Shown: positions 1 to 11,119 of the stretch, piece by piece
Layout: every line of letters begins with the position of its first letter
Position numbering within the stretch: the stretch's first letter is position 1
NCBI GenBank assembly: GCA_030762175.1
Contig: CM060831.1
Location: forward strand, 136,212,001-136,276,000
Length of the DNA stretch: 64,000 bases
From: Metallyticus violacea
Taxonomy: Eukaryota; Arthropoda; Insecta; Mantodea; Metallyticidae
Reading direction: 5' to 3'
The notes under the pieces: model-generated
Seen by the model: only the letters and a program-made list of their open reading frames with translations
The model's database searches: none
Told to the model about the DNA's origin: nothing
Position numbers and translations under genes: made by a program

Positions 1-2456
1 AATTATCACTGAGTCGCACTTTATATGTGTAATGTAATACTGTCAACATGGTGCAATAAAAGAGAAGACACCTGGAATTTCAGTCTGGATATTGTTATAT
101 TTTTCAGAAAGAAATATCTACTTAAAGCAATAGATTTTTAAACATATATCCAGTTTCATTAACATAAAGAGCACCAAAATCATTGAGATTTATACATCTC
201 CCTAGCATTCACTTAAAAAAAAAAAAAAAAAAAAAAAATGAAAAAATACAAACTATCCCTTAATTATTAATGAAATAAGCTTTGGCAATACTGCGTAATA
301 TTCGCGATACACACTCTAAAGTTAACTGATAAAAGAAAATCTGAAGTAAAATACATTACTTAACTAGATTTGGCTTTCTTTTTCCTTCAAATCAACTTAA
401 ATATATATCTATAGTGAAATTACTCTAATTTTTAAAAGTAAGATATACAAAACTAGATTTCTTCCAATCTCGAAGCATTACAAAAGAAGAATCATATTTT
501 TAAAATCTTCTTCTTATTATTAATGAGATTAAAACACAACAATTAATGGTATACTATTAATTTAATGAAATACAAGACCACTGATAGATAAAACTATTAC
601 TGTGTGGGTATTTTTAAACATTTTAAATATAGTTTATGAACTGAACACTTGATATCATCTTTGCATTCACTAAAATAGAGAGAAACAACAAAGTTTCGAC
701 TTATCCTGTATATTTCAGAAGTATATGTGTTCAATAAAACACAAACATGTCACTATTCAAAAACAATTACAATCTACTAAATGATTATATACAAACAACA
801 ATATACTACATACAATTTAACGTTCCGTCAATTTCAATCCCCATTCGATTAAAAATAAATAACTATTTCGAGGCTTTCAGTTTTAATTTAAATTTTATTG
901 TACTAAAACAAGTAACTCTAACGTTGACTGATAAAATAATATAACGTGATGTAGGTATCGACATATCTCACGAATGACAGATTATGCACTACTAATAAAT
1001 TATTTACCTAATAAATATGAATTTATATTGAAATCCAATTTTTGCATTTAAAACAATAAAATGTCCTGAAACTTAAATATAAGAGATCGCAAACCATTTC
1101 CGCGTACTGGATAACGAATTATTTCCCGCTTTGTTTCACTTGACATATCTTCAAAAAGTTGTCAATTTTGATGACTAGCAAATTCTTGTTTTTTTTTAAT
1201 TTTATTATAACACCTTAATATTCAAATTTTTTTGGACAAATAAAAATAATGAAGCTGGTAGAACGTTATTTAGTATGGCCATTAAATTAAACATATTAAT
1301 TTCAAAATCTTAAACCACTTTTCCAAATGTAAAAATAATTCTATATGCTTTTTAATCTATACTTATTTTTATGCACCCACATTTTAAATTTCGTTTTTTA
1401 TCGTCATTCCTAATGGTTTTGTTTTCCTGATTTTCAGAAACCGACTTTTGTTGTGAAAAGACTAGATACTGCTAGAGGAATTTTAAAATTATGGATTTCA
1501 GGTAAATCTAATAGTTTGCCTTCGCTGATTTTCAGAAAATATTTTTCTTATTTTATTAGATTAGCCCCCCCCCACTCCTAATGGTCCAATTTGTTGGTTA
1601 ATGAACTCGATGAATTGATTTTTTATTGATTGTTATATGCCGAATTTCCTTGAGAAAAAGCAAAAATTGCTGCCACTAGAGTGTTAACACAAACATATAA
1701 AATTTTTATATCGTCCTTTTTTGGTTTCTAGAAGTAGAATCGATGAAGATTTGAAGAAAATTTTCAAAAATAACTGCAATCTCAAAAGCTATATTCCTTA
1801 GGGATTCGCCAAAAGCACTTAACTTATACATAAACTGGAATTTGCAAATATGCTTATCTATAAATTAATAAATACATTAGCAGAGCGAGGAGCTGGTTAG
1901 CAGCGAACGCACCTGGTATTTCCCACCCCCTATTTCCTCTCTTCTCACGAATAAAACATTTGTGGTGCTCGCTGTTTGCAATAAAATGCCAGTAGCAGAT
2001 GTGAGCCTATGATACACGTAACTGCATAACTGACGAACGCGATGGGTTGTAGTTTATTAAATATAAGTTACGTCATGGTTAAATAATGCATTAATCAAAC
2101 TTTATTATTGAGATTTTCCTCTTAAAGAAGTCATGTGATATGCTTGTATTTACATACTTTTTCTACATATTTCACAGTATACACTATTCATTATTCATCG
2201 CTGTATGTCCGCGATTTGTTTACAAATTGATAGATACCGGATTTTGTTAGTAAACCGCCGGCAGGCTCAGAAATGTGGCATTTCCTCGAAATCAGTGTTC
2301 AGCGGGCTTAATTTTGATCCCAGAAAGTGATAAGATTATTGAGAATGTGTTTAATGATCGTGCGATAAGCAGAGGCTTCCCCATGTGGTTTTTGTTTGCA
2401 AGACATCTAAAACGCAGAACAGAGCAATTCACGAAATGTTGAACCCAACTTGAGTA
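1..2456. other. AT-rich stretch without a recognised gene
   Basis: I read both strands and see no domain, splice-bounded exon, RNA gene or transposon end. There is an uninterrupted run of A at 215-238 and a short C run near 1566. The few open frames are short and AT-driven. It may contain ancient repeats too degraded to recognise by eye. Confidence 0.5.
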
Positions 2457-2655
2457 GTGTTTAGCGCCCATTTTAACTACTGAGACATCACAGGCGGTGA
2501 CACTGATAATACATGAGATGAAATGATAAATTGGGGAAGGGTTTTCTTAATGAAGGAAGTGTTCCAGGTCTAAGTTCAGGGTCCTCCCCGGCATGAGGAC
2601 TGAGGAAAACGTGGAAAAAACCTGAGTCAGGAGGGAGCGTGGCGGTGTGAGCCCA
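2457..2655 (-). repeat. SINE family B, partial copy
   Basis: On the minus strand this matches the body and 3' part of the family seen at 18224 and 54450: a conserved block containing the GCC-GGGGAGG core, then the segment ending in an ACAGGCG-like motif and a TTAA-type tail. The tRNA-like head with box B is degraded or missing. The copy is diverged, with a deletion in the core where other copies carry the CATTTGCCATTTAT segment. Confidence 0.75.
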
Positions 2656-2857
2656 AGGAAAATATGTTAGGTAAAATAACAGAATCCAAAATCGTCACAA
2701 AACTTCCTTGGAAGATGACAGATATGCCTAAACGATAATGAACACCTATTTAGCATTCACTACGAATTTAAAAAAGAACGATTATTAGTTCATTATTGTC
2801 TAATTAACGCAACAATTCTAAAATTAAATTCTTGGTTGCGAAGGTAGAATTTATTTG

Positions 2858-2884
2858 TTTATTTATTTATTTATTTATTTTTAT
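2858..2884. repeat. (TTTA)n microsatellite
   Basis: About six TTTA units in a row, followed by a T-rich stretch. Simple sequence with no associated gene. Confidence 0.9.
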
Positions 2885-3239
2885 TGAAGGGTATTATAAA
2901 TTTTTGGACGAGGCAGCATTTAGTTTAGCACCAGCAATCATTGCTTAATATTTCATTTATTTATTCCTTCAAGTGTTTCTTCTCCGAGAGGCAACGAAAT
3001 GAATGTAGTAGTTGTATCTTTATTGCTGTAAAATTCTATATACACATTACAAGTATATTTTATGTAGACCGTACATGCTGAAGTATGATACCCAATTAGG
3101 AAGAACAAATAATAATAATAATACATGATAAATACATTTTTAAGAAAATGGAAAGAACGTATTTCTGATATATTAATGGAAACGTATTACACATTATTTA
3201 TAATTATACTAGTTATTGCATTCTAACCAGAAAATAAAT

Positions 3240-3950
3240 TGCTTCTAGATTCGGATACTTTGGCTAGGAAAATGTCCATATTCAACAAATTAGTGTGGTT
3301 CGCAAGCAAGTCCACGTATGTCAATCGACCTCTAATTGCCTTAAAACGTTTTCTAAGAATAGCGTTTTTCTCAGGTGTTCTCAGTGGCTACATTCGGCCA
3401 GAATATTTACTCATTCCTCATTACCTTCACAAAACGAGCAAATTCTCCTACCCAAGTATCCGTTATTATGGAGCCTTCCAACCTCCCAGTCTAAACCAGG
3501 CCATTCCTGATCTTGCCTTTCTCTCTAGAACGAGCATACATACCCCTTTACCCTAGGTTAATTTTATTTCATTCGATAGATTCAAGGAGACTTTCCTGTC
3601 ACATTCTGCCTCTATTTCCTCTCTGCTGATATCTTCTAGCCTTGTTCTTGCCTTCTTCCATGTGCTTTTATTATTGACATTGCCTGGTTGCCATATTGAA
3701 TCCAGGCTAATTCCTCTGAATCCTCTTTCCACCTCTACAGTACATTGGTGTCATATTTTGGATGTGGTGTCTATAGTATTTAGCCCGAAATGTGGACTGG
3801 TCTCCCTGCATTAGTCTAAGTTAGTATTTCACCGTTCTAGTTTTACTATTAACCGTATCTTCATAGCAAGCCAATTCCCTCATGACCCCACAGTATGAAA
3901 ATCAATGTAGGATAGAGTTGACATCGCTTTTTCCGCTTCTTACTGTGCTT
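3240..3950 (-). mobile_element. Non-LTR retrotransposon fragment, C-terminal region
   Basis: Read on the minus strand in several frames, this gives the tail of a LINE-type ORF2 protein. A stretch with a Cys-x2-Cys pair (RICSFCEGNEE) is followed by a conserved spacing to AEC. It resembles the zinc-knuckle-like end that follows the reverse transcriptase in many arthropod non-LTR elements. The preceding part reads as a basic region rich in Glu and Arg (ISREEIEAECDRK). Stop codons and frame changes are frequent, so it is dead. No reverse-transcriptase motif and no poly-A or microsatellite 3' tail is present here. The assignment to non-LTR elements rests on the Cys motif and on resemblance to the copy at 57.1-58.7 kb. 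The exact clade is not determined. Confidence 0.5.
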
Positions 3951-3993
3951 GTGAAACATTTTGTAGTTAAATAAGTAATCACCTCAACCAAAG

Positions 3994-4378
3994 GGGTGGC
4001 TAATGCGGTAACACTAAGGACTTGTATTCAGAAGGTTCCGGGTTTGAATTCCTTGGAACCATGAGACCTTGGGTTTATCGTGGTTTCTCCCTTCTCGCTT
4101 TCTCATTTCGAAAGTGCCAGGCGAGGTGAGTTGGTAGTTTGTGCGGTGTAGCGGTGGCTTGCGTTTTAGTAAAGATTACTTCTTCAGCGTCTGCCAAAGG
4201 GGCCTTTCAGAGAGGCTGGACTTCTTTTGGGAGGAGTCCCTTCAGCTCGGGGATCTCTATCTGGAAAGAATGTTATTGATTCGCCATGTCCGAACCTTAC
4301 CGCCTCACTATTCTAGCCGTATGGAGTCTCCCTCGCCTCATCCCTTCCTCTCGGAGGTGCTCTCATTGGGGTAGACAC
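3994..4378 (+). repeat. SINE family C, copy 1
   Basis: Starts with a tRNA-like head (GGTGGCTAATGCGGTAAC) and a box B-like GGTTCCGGGTTTGAATTCC, followed by a T/C-rich central part containing TGCCAGGCGAGG. The 3' portion (TGCGGTGTAGCGGTGGCTTGCG onward) ends near GGGTAGACACAAACTG. The same order of blocks recurs at 33004-33414, which defines the family. No protein-coding meaning is inferred for the open frame that crosses it. Confidence 0.7.
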
Positions 4379-4379
4379 A

Positions 4380-5522
4380 AACTGTAAATCCCTCCTCTGT
4401 GTCTACTAATCCACTCCGACCCAATCAGTTACGGCACTTATTTTAATCGTAATGGGGTAATAGAAAGCTATTTCTGCTTTGTTTTTGTTTTAGAAACTCA
4501 TAGAAATGTTGCGCAGAGTTTTTTTTTTCGTAATATTTTGAATCATGAACAACTACTTGTAAGCATTTCGTTAGAGGTTCTTGCCTGAATATAGAGAAAG
4601 CATTAGTGATCAATTCATATTATGTCCTTGAATTTTCTTCATGCAATGAACAAATACGTCTATTTCTTGGTAGCTGGTTATTTACTTCGTGTCTTGGGGT
4701 GGATCTGATTTTAACTGTTCTTCAAACAGTTCAGCTGAAGCAAAACAAGTTGCCGTTAGCACCTTGCGTGTTGAATATCTTTATTTTTTATTTTTACGCT
4801 ACGATAAATTATTGGTTAGAGCTCCAGAGATAATGATATGAAACTGCGGTAGCGGGATTATGCATAAACTAAATATACCGCAACTACCTGCTAAGGTTAC
4901 CGTACTTAAAGCCGCTCATTTTTATCCCTTCTTGTTTGAACCTAAGCCTGTAATAACTTTATATTAGTTCCACACTAGACTTTGACGCATAGTCGGTATC
5001 AGGGAAGCGAGTAAATGCCTTCTAATGTCAACTCCATTGGCGGCAAGACACTATAGTTCCGTGCAGAGGGTGATTGCATAGTTTATTTGAAAAGCGCACA
5101 CCAATAGCATTATGCTGAATGATGAAGGTGAAGATGATGACAATGGTGGGGATGATGAAAATGTAATAATAATTAATAATAATAATATATTCCATCTAGT
5201 AGAGTTAAGGTCATAATATCTTCTTTTAATGAAATAACGAATGTATAAAAATGAATAAATATCTTAAATATAATATAACGGTACATAATGAACAACACTA
5301 AAATATGTGCGCCCTATATAGGAGCGTCTAAGACAAGTAATTTTGATAAAGCGAAGCAGGGATCAAAGGTTTCAAACTTGCATGTTAGGGCTTAAAGTTT
5401 CAAAAGGAAAGTACGCCACTGACTTTTACCATGTTCCATTTGAAATGGGAATTAATAATGGATGATATGTTGGTAGTAACATAATATATACCTTTATTAA
5501 ATTACTTAAATTACTATTTAAT
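4380..5522. other. Unassigned AT-rich stretch
   Basis: Nothing recognisable on either strand. There is a short run of AAT repeats near 5165-5190. No splice-like or transposon-end structure was found. Confidence 0.45.
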
Positions 5523-5536
5523 ACACCACTGAAACT

Positions 5537-5722
5537 ACCACGGGTAGCCGAGGTCGTTAAGGCAGGGACTAGTGAACGGGAGATCCGAGGTTCGAATTCC
5601 GCCAGGACCGTCCTCCCTGACTGAATTTTTTTTTTCCAGGTGTTCCTCAGTCATAAATGGCAAATGCCGGGGAGGTACCCTAAACTTAGGCCTGATCGTT
5701 TTCTTCCTTAACAGCATTAAAA
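5537..5722 (+). repeat. SINE family B with 14-bp target-site duplication
   Basis: A tRNA-like head (CCACGGGTAGCCGAGGTCGT, then box B GGTTCGAATTCC) leads into the family B body up to the AAACTTAGGCCTG segment. The copy lacks the usual family 3' tail and ends in an A-rich stretch. The flanks carry ACACCACTGAAACT exactly duplicated at 5523-5536 and 5723-5736. This shows insertion by target-primed reverse transcription of this shortened form. Confidence 0.93.
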
Positions 5723-5753
5723 ACACCACTGAAACTTTCATTTTATCATCGTG

Positions 5754-5754
<1 letters not shown>

Positions 5755-5813
<59 letters not shown>

Positions 5814-5814
5814 T
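5755..5814. repeat. (TTA)n microsatellite
   Basis: About 20 near-perfect TTA units, just downstream of the 5537 SINE. It encodes a poly-Leu frame in one register that should not be read as a protein. Confidence 0.97.
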
Positions 5815-7620
5815 TCACATTAGGCTGGTATTAATGTCGAGTGAAATAAAATCTTTTCAGTTTAATTAAGGAATTAAATGTTTTATGTTGCAATAATTTG
5901 TGATTATAATAATTAAATATAAGTTACTATGCAAAACATATACTTCTGGTTCTGATAGACAGCAGTGCAAATATATTTTAAAGGTAATGAACTTACAGTA
6001 GTTGTATTGAAATGTTCTACATAAAATAAAAATTATACAGCACACCTTTCTTCTGCATAAATTACGTACATGTCGACAAGAACGGAAAAACTGTAACCAT
6101 TATCCATTTATTTCATTTGTAATTTGTTTGATGAGTTGTTTTATCTTTATAACCTTTTGTTACAAAAGAAACAAGTGTTGCATGAAACAATCCCCGTATA
6201 TCTCGCAACATTAGCAAACAAAGTAGAATTGCGATTTATTTCTATAGTAATGCTGTTTCTTAAAGTGGGAAATCGCTAACATCAAATTGGCCTTTTTGAA
6301 AGGACAGAACTATTATCTTGCCGTGCTTTCTTCAATGGCATTCTTCCAGTAGACGACACAAATGCTTCACGCCGCATTTGCTGTTCTATTAAATTTAAAA
6401 ATTAAAAAATATTGGAAGTGTTTTTTTTTCTTTCACTTGACAATCCACGTTGTTTAGCAGAAATAACGCAACTTTCTTCAAATGTGCAAAAATTAAGATG
6501 TACTTACAAACACAACGCTCCAAATAACATGTGACAGATGACAAACGGTAAATAGTGTCCTAGCAACGCAGTGTTGTGATGATAAATAAATTTATCTCAA
6601 TTTAGTTGCTGTTTTATTGATCTAAAATCGACAACACTGTGGTTATTAGGGATATTAGGTTCATTGACACAATTAAGTCGTCATCTTTATTTTACTGTTC
6701 TACTTTTTTATTTTACTCGTTTATTGGTTCCCATCAACAATTCCTTCCTCAATTTCCCTAAATAAATTCCAATTTCTTTACATTTTTTCCCCTTACATAT
6801 AATGCATTATCTTATTGGGAAACACTTCTGTTGGAAGATTATTCCATTTCTGGAAAAGTGATTTCTCTCTCAATTACCTCAATCTTTACATTCTAACAAA
6901 CCATACTAGGCATTGGACATGTTTCTATATTGAACCTTCCACTTGTTCCTTTCAACTTTACAACTCCAGTCATGACTGATGAGGTCCTTCTGTCATCCTT
7001 ATTACAACATTTAACTTATATTTTTCTCCCCCAAGTATTTTTCATGCATCTGTATAAAATTAAAGATTTTTTTATTAATAAAGCCACCAAGTATTATTTG
7101 CTTTTCAACACTTTTAATCCATACTTAATTTCTCTTTAATTCCCCTATCTTTCCATATTCTGCCATACCAATTCTTCGCCAAATCTCCTTGATGACACTG
7201 ACTTGGAAGATTTTTGTTTTATTTTTTCATGCAAAAATTAGGCATATAAAATTATGTGCATGTCATTACATTGGTCTAAACACTTTTTTGCTGAATGAAA
7301 ACTGTTTGTATTTTCTGATTCCCTACTATATGGAATCTTTCCAAAAGAACTTTAGTTTTGTCTCATTGGCTACGGTTTTTCAGAAATCGGTATTATAGAA
7401 AACATTTTTTATTATTTGTTCATTGAGCAGATACATAAAATAAGTATTCTGAAAGATTGAAACAAGATAGTAAATTTTTCATTCTGTGAATGGGATATAA
7501 GAGCTAAATCAGAGCATTGGACCAGAAAAAAAAATGATCACAAAGGAGCAATTTAATTCCTGCATAATTTTTTTTTAAGTATGAACTAATGGTTTCTCCT
7601 TCTAATGTATTCCATATTAA
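5815..7620. other. Unassigned stretch, possible old non-LTR remnant at 6650-7200
   Basis: No gene was found. On the minus strand around 6830-6880 a short frame reads WNNLPTEVF, which resembles the extreme C-terminus of CR1/jockey-like LINE proteins (WNxLPxEVV). The rest of the 6650-7200 segment is too decayed to confirm it. Confidence 0.25.
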
Positions 7621-7621
7621 G

Positions 7622-8126
7622 TTAGATCTGATGAAGCAATTTGTTACTGCTCTGAATAAGGATAGTGATTGTTTCAACTTTCTTGTTACAAAGTTCCCAC
7701 AGCTAAGATAGCAGCAGGTGTTTCCGATGTACCTCAGATTCGTGAGCTTATGCAGGATGAAACCTTTCCTCAGTCGATGTCCGAGTTAGAGAAGTCAGAA
7801 TGGTTGACATACAAAAAAGTGACAAAAAACTTTCTTGGCAGCAAGAAATCTGAGAACTATGAAGATATTGTGGATGAAATGTTACAACATTTTAGAAATC
7901 TAGGGTGTAAAATTAATGTTAAAGTGCATTTTCTTAAAAGCCATATTGATTACTTCCCTGCGAATCTTGATGCAATGAGTCAAGAACAAGGTGAGCGGTT
8001 TCATAAAGACATTAAAACAATGGGAACCACTATCAAGACCAGTTAATGTGTCGATGATGTCTGATAGCTGCTGGTATTTGAAAAGAGACGCTAGTGAAGG
8101 ACATATAACAGCTTCGAAAAACTAAG
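7622..8126 (+). pseudogene. Broken copy of a multi-copy arthropod ORF of uncertain class
   Basis: The open frame 7669-8046 carries motifs I recognise from a family dispersed in many copies through arthropod genomes: PQIRELMQDE, then FLGSKKSENYEDIVDEML, LGCKINVKVHFLKSHIDYFP, and EQGERFHKDIKTM. Upstream, 7622-7700 reads LDLMKQFVTALNKDSDCFNF in another frame, continuing the family pattern. Downstream of a frameshift near 8035 the expected continuation appears (NVSMMSDSCWYLKRDA) and stops near 8125. At least two frameshifts and one early stop therefore make this a dead copy. Family members elsewhere are normally annotated as uncharacterised repetitive proteins; their behaviour suggests a mobile-element origin, but no catalytic domain is visible. 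The recognition is from memory of the motif pattern. Confidence 0.65.
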
Positions 8127-8792
8127 TTTTCTTCTTCCTAATAATGAAAAAAGGTGGGAAATTCATAATTATTGACACATGGCTCTTTTTTCAATATATG
8201 TATTAATATTTAAGTTAAAATTAAACATACAAAAACAGTTTTGTCTTAGCTATATATCTTAAAACTTAATAATATATTTCATAAAAAATACAAGTACTTT
8301 ATTACATTTGATGTGATCTTGTTTAAAACCAGCCGGATGTAGTAAAACTGAAATCATATTTGAATTCAGAATATTCATATTACATATAACAAGGTGGAAA
8401 AATAAAAAATAAAAATAAATAAATAAATAAACATGATTTTTGTGTATTTTTGTTTATTTTTATTTATTTATTATTTTCGTGTACACCAGTGATTGGTCAA
8501 AGTTGTGTGAGTAGAAACGCTAGCGTTTGTTGCGACTTGGGCCCAGCACGGCTTGCAGACACAGGTTTAAAACAACTCTCTATATTTTAACTGGCCAGTT
8601 AACAATACTTTAAAAAGATTTTGCGCGACCGTTGGACAGGGATAATTTTAATTAGTAGCAGTTGTACTGCATATTGTTTGTTAATTTTTGCTTATAAACG
8701 ATACTTGAAAGCAGGAGTTTATGCCTAAGCTATTGGTACCACTGAAGTCAGCTAATTAAATATTTAATTGTAGGACATTTCGATACTATTGG

Positions 8793-9077
8793 TTGGCCCT
8801 GGTGGTGTTGTGGTAGCCATACTTGCCTTCTAATCCAAAGATCACCCGGGTCGATGGATGTTTTCGGGCGTAAAAATTCTAAGTATGGCTTCCTTCGGAA
8901 GGGAAGTAAAGCCGTGGGTCCATGTTGTACATTTACGGCACGAAAAAGAACCTCAAGCCTGAAAGAAGAGGCCTCTGAGTAAAATTTGTCGGCCGTTTCA
9001 CGCCCTGAATTGAATGGGACGCTGATGACCTGAGATGTTAAAGAGCGTCCTTAAATAAACCAAATCAAAAACAATCA
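8793..9077 (+). repeat. SINE family A with 10-bp target-site duplication
   Basis: This is a nearly complete family A copy. It has a tRNA-like head (CCCTGGTGGTGTTGTGGTAGCC), the region before box B deleted or altered, a central TTTTCGGGCGTAAAAATTCT block, then GGAAGGGAAGTAAAGCCGTG, CGGCACGAAAAAGAACCTCA, GTCGGCCGTTTCACGCCCTG and the tail ending AAATAAACCAAATCA. ATACTATTGG is duplicated at 8783-8792 and 9078-9087. Box B (GGTTCAAATCC in other copies) is missing here, so this copy could not be transcribed from its own promoter. Confidence 0.95.
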
Positions 9078-9089
9078 ATACTATTGGGG

Positions 9090-10175
9090 CATATTAATTT
9101 GGATTTTTATCATTAACATATAAAACATGGGAGGAAATGCAGTTTGATGTTTCTATCGCCTAACATTAAACAACAACAACAAGGAAACGAATTATAAAAA
9201 CGTTTTTCACGAGACTGGTAAAGCTTTTAAGGCCGACTTGCAGATGAACTGTTTGATTTGTTATTTTAGCATTAGTTCCCTAAGAAGTGCGTAGGGATAG
9301 GCTGACAACTATATCAACCACCATTAAAGAATTTTAAAACGAACTTCTCTGACAGCTGTCTTTAGATCAAGAAAACTGTCAAGATAGGCAATAGATAAGA
9401 CGTGTGTTTGGCATGGGAAACGTTGTTCACCTGTGTTTTTTCTGGACAGTATCAGCGATAAACAAATGAAGTGCCAACAACGTGGATTTAGAACATAACG
9501 CTGTTTCCAATGTTTGTGTAGCAAGGAATGTGTTCCTGTGGTCGACATGACACTCGTGCTCTAATTAGAATGGTGATGAGTGGTTCATTCTGATGGGAAA
9601 TTAGCGAGTCCCGGATCCAAAACAAGGGTGTGGTTCCTTAATTTGTCTCCCTCAGCGTGCTGGCTCCAATCAAACTCGTGCATCTTTGTTTTCTGAACCT
9701 GGGGATTCAGCTACGCCCGGCTGATTAGGCGTTGTGCGCCGGGAGGTCTTTTCTTTCTTTTCTTTTAAAGACCATGGCCGGTTTATTGGGCCACCTTAGG
9801 CAAAAACTGCCATGAAATATTGCATTTATAGAAACACTGCTGATATGCACTTCTGTTGAGACGTAAGGTACAATGGCTTTCGCTTGCATCATAAAACGTT
9901 TTACAACTTACCCATTAAAATCCTTCAATATTTATCACAAGATCGACGTTGGATACGACGCCCCAGAGCCTGATGGGAGGTCTTGTTTCTTCATGTTCTA
10001 ATCTGGTAATAGAAGAAGCTTATCTTTTGATAAGCCAAACCCCTTAAAATATTTTCTGACATTGTGATTGTTATAAATGTCAGTTCAGAAACTATCATAA
10101 CCTTGTAATAACCGTGGGACAACTGGTTGAACTTTGCCGATGTCACCCCTCATCACAATCTGAATTTTCTAAGCC
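9090..10175. other. Unassigned stretch
   Basis: Somewhat less AT-rich than its neighbours (9590-9750) but without recognisable coding, RNA or repeat features. Confidence 0.4.
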
Positions 10176-10331
<156 letters not shown>

Positions 10332-10491
10332 CTTATGACTAACACTACACTTCATATAGCCTTTATTATAGGTATTAACTTCATTATCCCCAGTATTATT
10401 GTTGGATTTATCGCCACCGATAACATGTGTGTATATATAACTATATAAATTAAAATCAATATAACACCATGAACAATGTAACTAAAATAAC

Positions 10492-10644
10492 AATAACTAG
10501 AGAAGCAGAAAAAGGATAAAACGCATAGAAAGTCACAGATTTTGTATCTCTATACTTATTTTGTCTTAAAAGGAGAAGTAGTATAGCGATATAAAATCTG
10601 TGATTTTTCTGAGTGTTTTATCCTTTTTCTGCTTCTCTAGTTAT
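10492..10644. repeat. Fold-back element with 63-bp inverted arms
   Basis: The left arm 10492-10554 and right arm 10582-10644 are inverted copies of each other with a handful of mismatches. They share the core AGAAGCAGAAAAAGGATAAA and AGTCACAGAT and are separated by a 27-bp spacer. There is no coding content. A single related arm, without its partner, recurs at 48627-48690 beside a TA repeat, so this is a dispersed repeat rather than a chance hairpin. The structure fits a small MITE or fold-back element. No target duplication could be fixed because the flanks are AT-rich. Confidence 0.8.
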
Positions 10645-10829
10645 TTTATATATATACTCTATTCACGGAATACTAAAACCTTCTAAAAAGCATAAAATTC
10701 ATAAAAAGCGCTCAGAACCCAACATAAAAAAGTTCATACTAAAAACCGTAAAACTAAACACTAAACCCACGCGATATTTCGAGCTTGTCTCTTGGACACG
10801 TGCTGGAATAAACTGAACTGTGGCGGACG

Positions 10830-11008
10830 GTGTCTCTCTTAGTGAGGCATAAGGGATATGACGTGGCGGCAAAACTGCCAACTATAGCTGAACAAAGTAG
10901 TTTGGAAACCTGGCAGTATTACAAAGAAATATTGATGCCTGGAGGAATACGGGCTTTATGTGAAACTATTGCTGCCATCTCTAGGTCTCTAAGTAAGGTA
11001 TGTTTGGA
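10830..11008 (+). other. Open, complex-sequence stretch; possible exon
   Basis: A reading frame of about 58 residues of ordinary amino-acid composition (includes TIAEQSSLETWQYYKEILMP and GGIRALCETIAAISRSLSK) ends at a donor-like AAG/GTATGT near 10998. The frame then runs on into an AC/GT microsatellite. I do not recognise the peptide. No convincing acceptor is visible upstream. It could be a genuine exon, a fragment of an unknown repeat or a chance frame. Confidence 0.2.
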
Positions 11009-11070
11009 TGGAGGGGCGGCATCTATGAGATTAAGAAAAAAAAAAACAGTCATCGAACGTGCCCTGGTGA

Positions 11071-11072
<2 letters not shown>

Positions 11073-11116
<44 letters not shown>
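11073..11116. repeat. (TG)n microsatellite
   Basis: About 21 TG units in a row. Confidence 0.97.

Positions 11117-11119
<3 letters not shown>

Noticed and set aside
5535..5741. A 68-residue minus-strand frame containing GPGGIRTSDLP
   Set aside because: It is SINE B sequence, including the tRNA-like head, read backwards; the same peptide recurs in other copies.
6830..6885. CR1-like C-terminal motif WNNLPTEVF
   Set aside because: Only one short motif with no supporting reverse-transcriptase or tail sequence near it.
9324..9548. 74-residue minus-strand frame in a GC-richer patch
   Set aside because: No motif and no repeat or splice-site support.
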